Assembly (NCBI GenBank): GCA_027012045.1 | Contig: JALUZI010000036.1 | Coordinates: 1-14,070, forward strand | DNA: 14,070 bases | Source of the DNA: Desulfurococcales archaeon | Lineage (GTDB): Archaea > Thermoproteota > Thermoprotei_A > Sulfolobales > Acidilobaceae | Reading direction: 5' to 3' | Shown: positions 12,719-14,070 of the stretch, in pieces | How the letters are laid out: every line of letters starts with the position of its first letter | How positions within the stretch are numbered: position 1 is the stretch's first letter | Position numbers and translations under genes: made by a program | Notes under the pieces: generated by a model | Database searches by the model: none | What the model was told of the DNA's origin: nothing | Seen by the model: only the letters and a program-made list of their open reading frames with translations

Positions 12719-13159
12719 ATGGTGAATGCGCCGGAAGTATTGAAGGGGCTGGAGCTACTGGCTGGTAGAGCCAGCTCTATCTACGCCGACTTCATCCTAG
12801 CCGGCCCGGTTAACTTGTGGTTCAAAGGGCTTCCAGGGAAGCTGGAGCCCAGGTACATACTCGTAACAAGCGAAGCAAGCGGCCCGGGGTTGGAGAAAGC
12901 ATTATGCATAAACGCTCACAAGCTAGAGTGGGGGGAAGAGTGGGGCGGGATTACGGGTAAACTGGTTAGATGCAGGATCTACAACAGCTACACCGTAGAA
13001 GCCCTCGTCAACCCTGGTTTATGCGGAGAAAAATATGAGGCAAAAAGGCTTGCTAGGGACTCGGGGATAGTAATGATTGGAAACTACATGGTTAGGCTCG
13101 CCCCGCTATACTTCGAGGTTGCACTCGGAGAAGCGCTCCATGGCAAACGGTCATGCTAA
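12719..13159 (+). CDS. Small protein resembling a catalytically degenerate nucleotidyltransferase
   Basis: This 146-residue soluble protein has no certain family. Residues 22-50 (YADFILAGPVNLWFKG, then LEPRYILVTSE) follow the layout of minimal nucleotidyltransferases of the type 'AG..NL...G....P.DIDL.TD'. The late segment IVMIGNYMVRLAPLYFE (117-133) resembles their 'G..V.V.PLE.E' strand. In those enzymes two aspartates bind metal; here the positions read Tyr and Leu (PRYILV), so if the homology holds the protein is probably inactive and may bind a ligand or partner. The ATG at 12719 is preferred over 12707 because of the GGAGGAG site. It is the first gene after the structured leader and sits 49 bases before a phosphoesterase. 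Cys63, Cys85, Cys102 and Cys146 show no metal-site pattern. The family call is weak. Confidence 0.6.
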   Translation: MVNAPEVLKGLELLAGRASSIYADFILAGPVNLWFKGLPGKLEPRYILVTSEASGPGLEKALCINAHKLEWGEEWGGITGKLVRCRIYNSYTVEALVNPGLCGEKYEAKRLARDSGIVMIGNYMVRLAPLYFEVALGEALHGKRSC

Positions 13160-13160
13160 A

Positions 13161-13170
13161 AGATTTACAA
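13161..13170 (+). promoter_or_regulatory. Possible internal TATA box before the phosphoesterase
   Basis: AGATTTACAA directly follows the upstream stop and would predict initiation near 13191, in time for the phosphoesterase ribosome site at 13197-13201. It is a weak match; read-through from the upstream gene is equally likely. Confidence 0.25.
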
Positions 13171-13208
13171 GTCCCTGGGGAAAATCAAGTATGTATGGTG
13201 GCCGCCCC

Positions 13209-13718
13209 ATGCTCCTAGGCGTTATGAGCGATTCACACGACAACATACCCAACGTTCGCAGAGCAATTGAGAAACTGGACAAAGAAGGAGTCGATCTGAT
13301 AATCCATCTAGGCGACATAGTCAGCCCCTTCACCCTCAGAGAAATATGTAGTAAAGGAATCCATGTAGAAGCGGTGTTCGGGAATAACTGCGGGGAGAAA
13401 ATGCTTCTCTCTAGAGTGGCCGGGGAGTGCGGTGCAACGATAGGGGACCCCCCTAGAATCCTCCAATTGAATGGAAAGAAGATACTGCTCCTACACGGGT
13501 TCGGGCCTAAAGACCTGACGGTACAGATCGCCAGGGCATTAGCCTCCACAGGCAGTTATGACGTTGTCCTCTTCGGACACACTCATGAAGCCATGGTTGA
13601 GAAACACGGTGGAACACTATTATTGAACCCTGGAGAAACGCTTGGATACCTGACCGGGAAGGCCAGCGTCGCAGTAGTTGACACTGAAAGGCTTGATGGA
13701 TGGGTGCTACCTATTTGA
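13209..13718 (+). CDS. MJ0936/YfcE-type metallophosphoesterase
   Basis: The 169-residue protein is a compact calcineurin-like phosphodiesterase. Metal-site motifs are visible in order: SDSHD (7-11), HLGDIVS (35-41), GNN (about 61), LLHGFG and GHTHE, followed by NPGE and GYLTG. They match the archaeal MJ0936 family almost throughout, which hydrolyses phosphodiester bonds in vitro with Mn or Ni; the natural substrate is unknown. Two positions differ from my memory of MJ0936: GNNDGE reads GNNCGE, and the HGHH motif reads HGFG, so one auxiliary histidine is missing. ATG 13209 is preferred because GGTGG (13197-13201) lies seven bases upstream and the N-terminus then matches the family; the frame stays open upstream, with ATG 13191 as an alternative. 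Its TGA overlaps the next gene's start. Confidence 0.88.
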   Translation: MLLGVMSDSHDNIPNVRRAIEKLDKEGVDLIIHLGDIVSPFTLREICSKGIHVEAVFGNNCGEKMLLSRVAGECGATIGDPPRILQLNGKKILLLHGFGPKDLTVQIARALASTGSYDVVLFGHTHEAMVEKHGGTLLLNPGETLGYLTGKASVAVVDTERLDGWVLPI

Positions 13719-14070
13719 GCGGCTGTGTGGACGGGGAAGTTCTCAAAATACTGAAGCTACTGTCTAAACGTGAGGAGAATGAAATATGCGGCTTCATCCT
13801 CGGGGATGATAGCCTCAGCATTATCTTCCCAGTAGAGAACAAAGCCGAGAACCCTAGGATTGAATTCTACATGGACCCCCATGGAATACTCGCGGCTCAC
13901 CGGCTAGCAGAGAACCTCGGGTTGGAAGTCAAGGCAATATACCACACGCATCCCAAAGGCAGCCCCGAGCCTAGTGGCAAGGACTTGGAGGGGATGAAGC
14001 TCTGGCCTATGCCTTGGCTGATAATTGGCAGACACGGCTATAAGATGGTGTCACCCAGTAATCATGAGGG
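13715..14070 (+). CDS. JAMM/MPN+ metalloprotease, C-terminus cut by window edge
   Basis: The frame stays open to the right edge, giving 118 complete residues. It carries the full zinc metalloprotease signature: Glu23 in ENEICGF, then HTH (77-79) and the exact HxHx7SxxD spacing with Ser87 and Asp90 in HTHPKGSPEPSGKD. Also typical are EN.AENP (41-47) and FYMDP (51-55). Archaeal and bacterial JAMM proteases cleave C-terminal isopeptide or peptide bonds of ubiquitin-like proteins such as SAMPs, or trim sulfur-carrier proteins in cofactor synthesis; which one applies here is unknown. The start is TTG 13715 in a TTGA overlap with the phosphoesterase stop, with GGGTG eight bases upstream. In-frame ATG 13700 and GTG 13727 are alternatives. 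The coupling implies joint expression with the phosphoesterase. Confidence 0.87.
   Translation, partial: MSGCVDGEVLKILKLLSKREENEICGFILGDDSLSIIFPVENKAENPRIEFYMDPHGILAAHRLAENLGLEVKAIYHTHPKGSPEPSGKDLEGMKLWPMPWLIIGRHGYKMVSPSNHE

Noticed and set aside
13077..13208. Longer N-terminus for the phosphoesterase starting at ATG 13077
   Set aside because: It would lie within the upstream gene in another frame, and the family begins at MLLGVMSDSHD with a ribosome site just before ATG 13209.
1..14070. CRISPR arrays, insertion sequences, long direct repeats or tRNA-flanked integration sites
   Set aside because: No repeated spacer-sized units, transposase motifs or terminal repeats were seen on either strand.

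Overview
The window looks like a chromosomal stretch of a hyperthermophilic crenarchaeon, most likely of the Desulfurococcales type. The reasons are an A/V-type ATP synthase peripheral-stalk gene pair, a DUF2258-like protein (a family I recall as crenarchaeal), a DRG/Obg-type GTPase with a TGS domain, very frequent AGG/AGA/ATA codons, many GTG and TTG starts, TTTAWA-type TATA boxes about 26 bases upstream of starts (including apparently leaderless ones), and short or overlapping gene junctions. I see no insertion sequence, CRISPR array, tRNA or rRNA. The order assignment is inference.

Layout. (1) 1-3232, minus strand: a gene train read right to left as DUF2258-like protein, Sir2 deacetylase, ATP synthase subunit H/G, ATP synthase subunit C, and an ASCH-domain protein cut by the left edge. 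(2) 3233-3404: AT-rich divergent promoter region. (3) 3405-4580, plus: TGS-domain GTPase, convergent with (4) 4595-5674, minus: a GltD-like FAD/NAD(P) oxidoreductase lacking the usual N-terminal Fe-S domain. (5) 5675-5825: divergent promoters. (6) 5826-9581, plus: an acylaminoacyl-peptidase-type S9 serine peptidase overlapping an ABC ATPase, which overlaps an ABC-2 permease; this looks like one transcript. (7) 9583-10728, minus: a PflX-type radical SAM protein. (8) 10787-11089, plus: a small unknown protein. (9) 11098-12489, minus: an AzgA-type NCS2 purine permease. (10) 12490-12718: a divergent control region with mirror-image TATA boxes, and on the plus side a GC-rich stretch that folds on paper into a three-way-junction RNA ending just before a Shine-Dalgarno sequence. 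(11) 12719-14070, plus: a degenerate nucleotidyltransferase-like protein, an MJ0936/YfcE-type metallophosphoesterase and a JAMM/MPN+ metalloprotease cut by the right edge, probably one operon.

Most of the window is ordinary archaeal housekeeping: energy conservation, chromatin or protein deacetylation, purine uptake and peptide turnover. The most unusual element is the leader at 12609-12718. It has an 11-bp closing stem, two internal hairpins, a possible loop-junction pseudoknot, and a closing-stem strand that could pair with the downstream ribosome binding site instead. This is the layout expected of a cis-regulatory RNA switch, and I do not recognise it as a known class. It heads an operon of three poorly understood genes and lies back to back with the purine permease.
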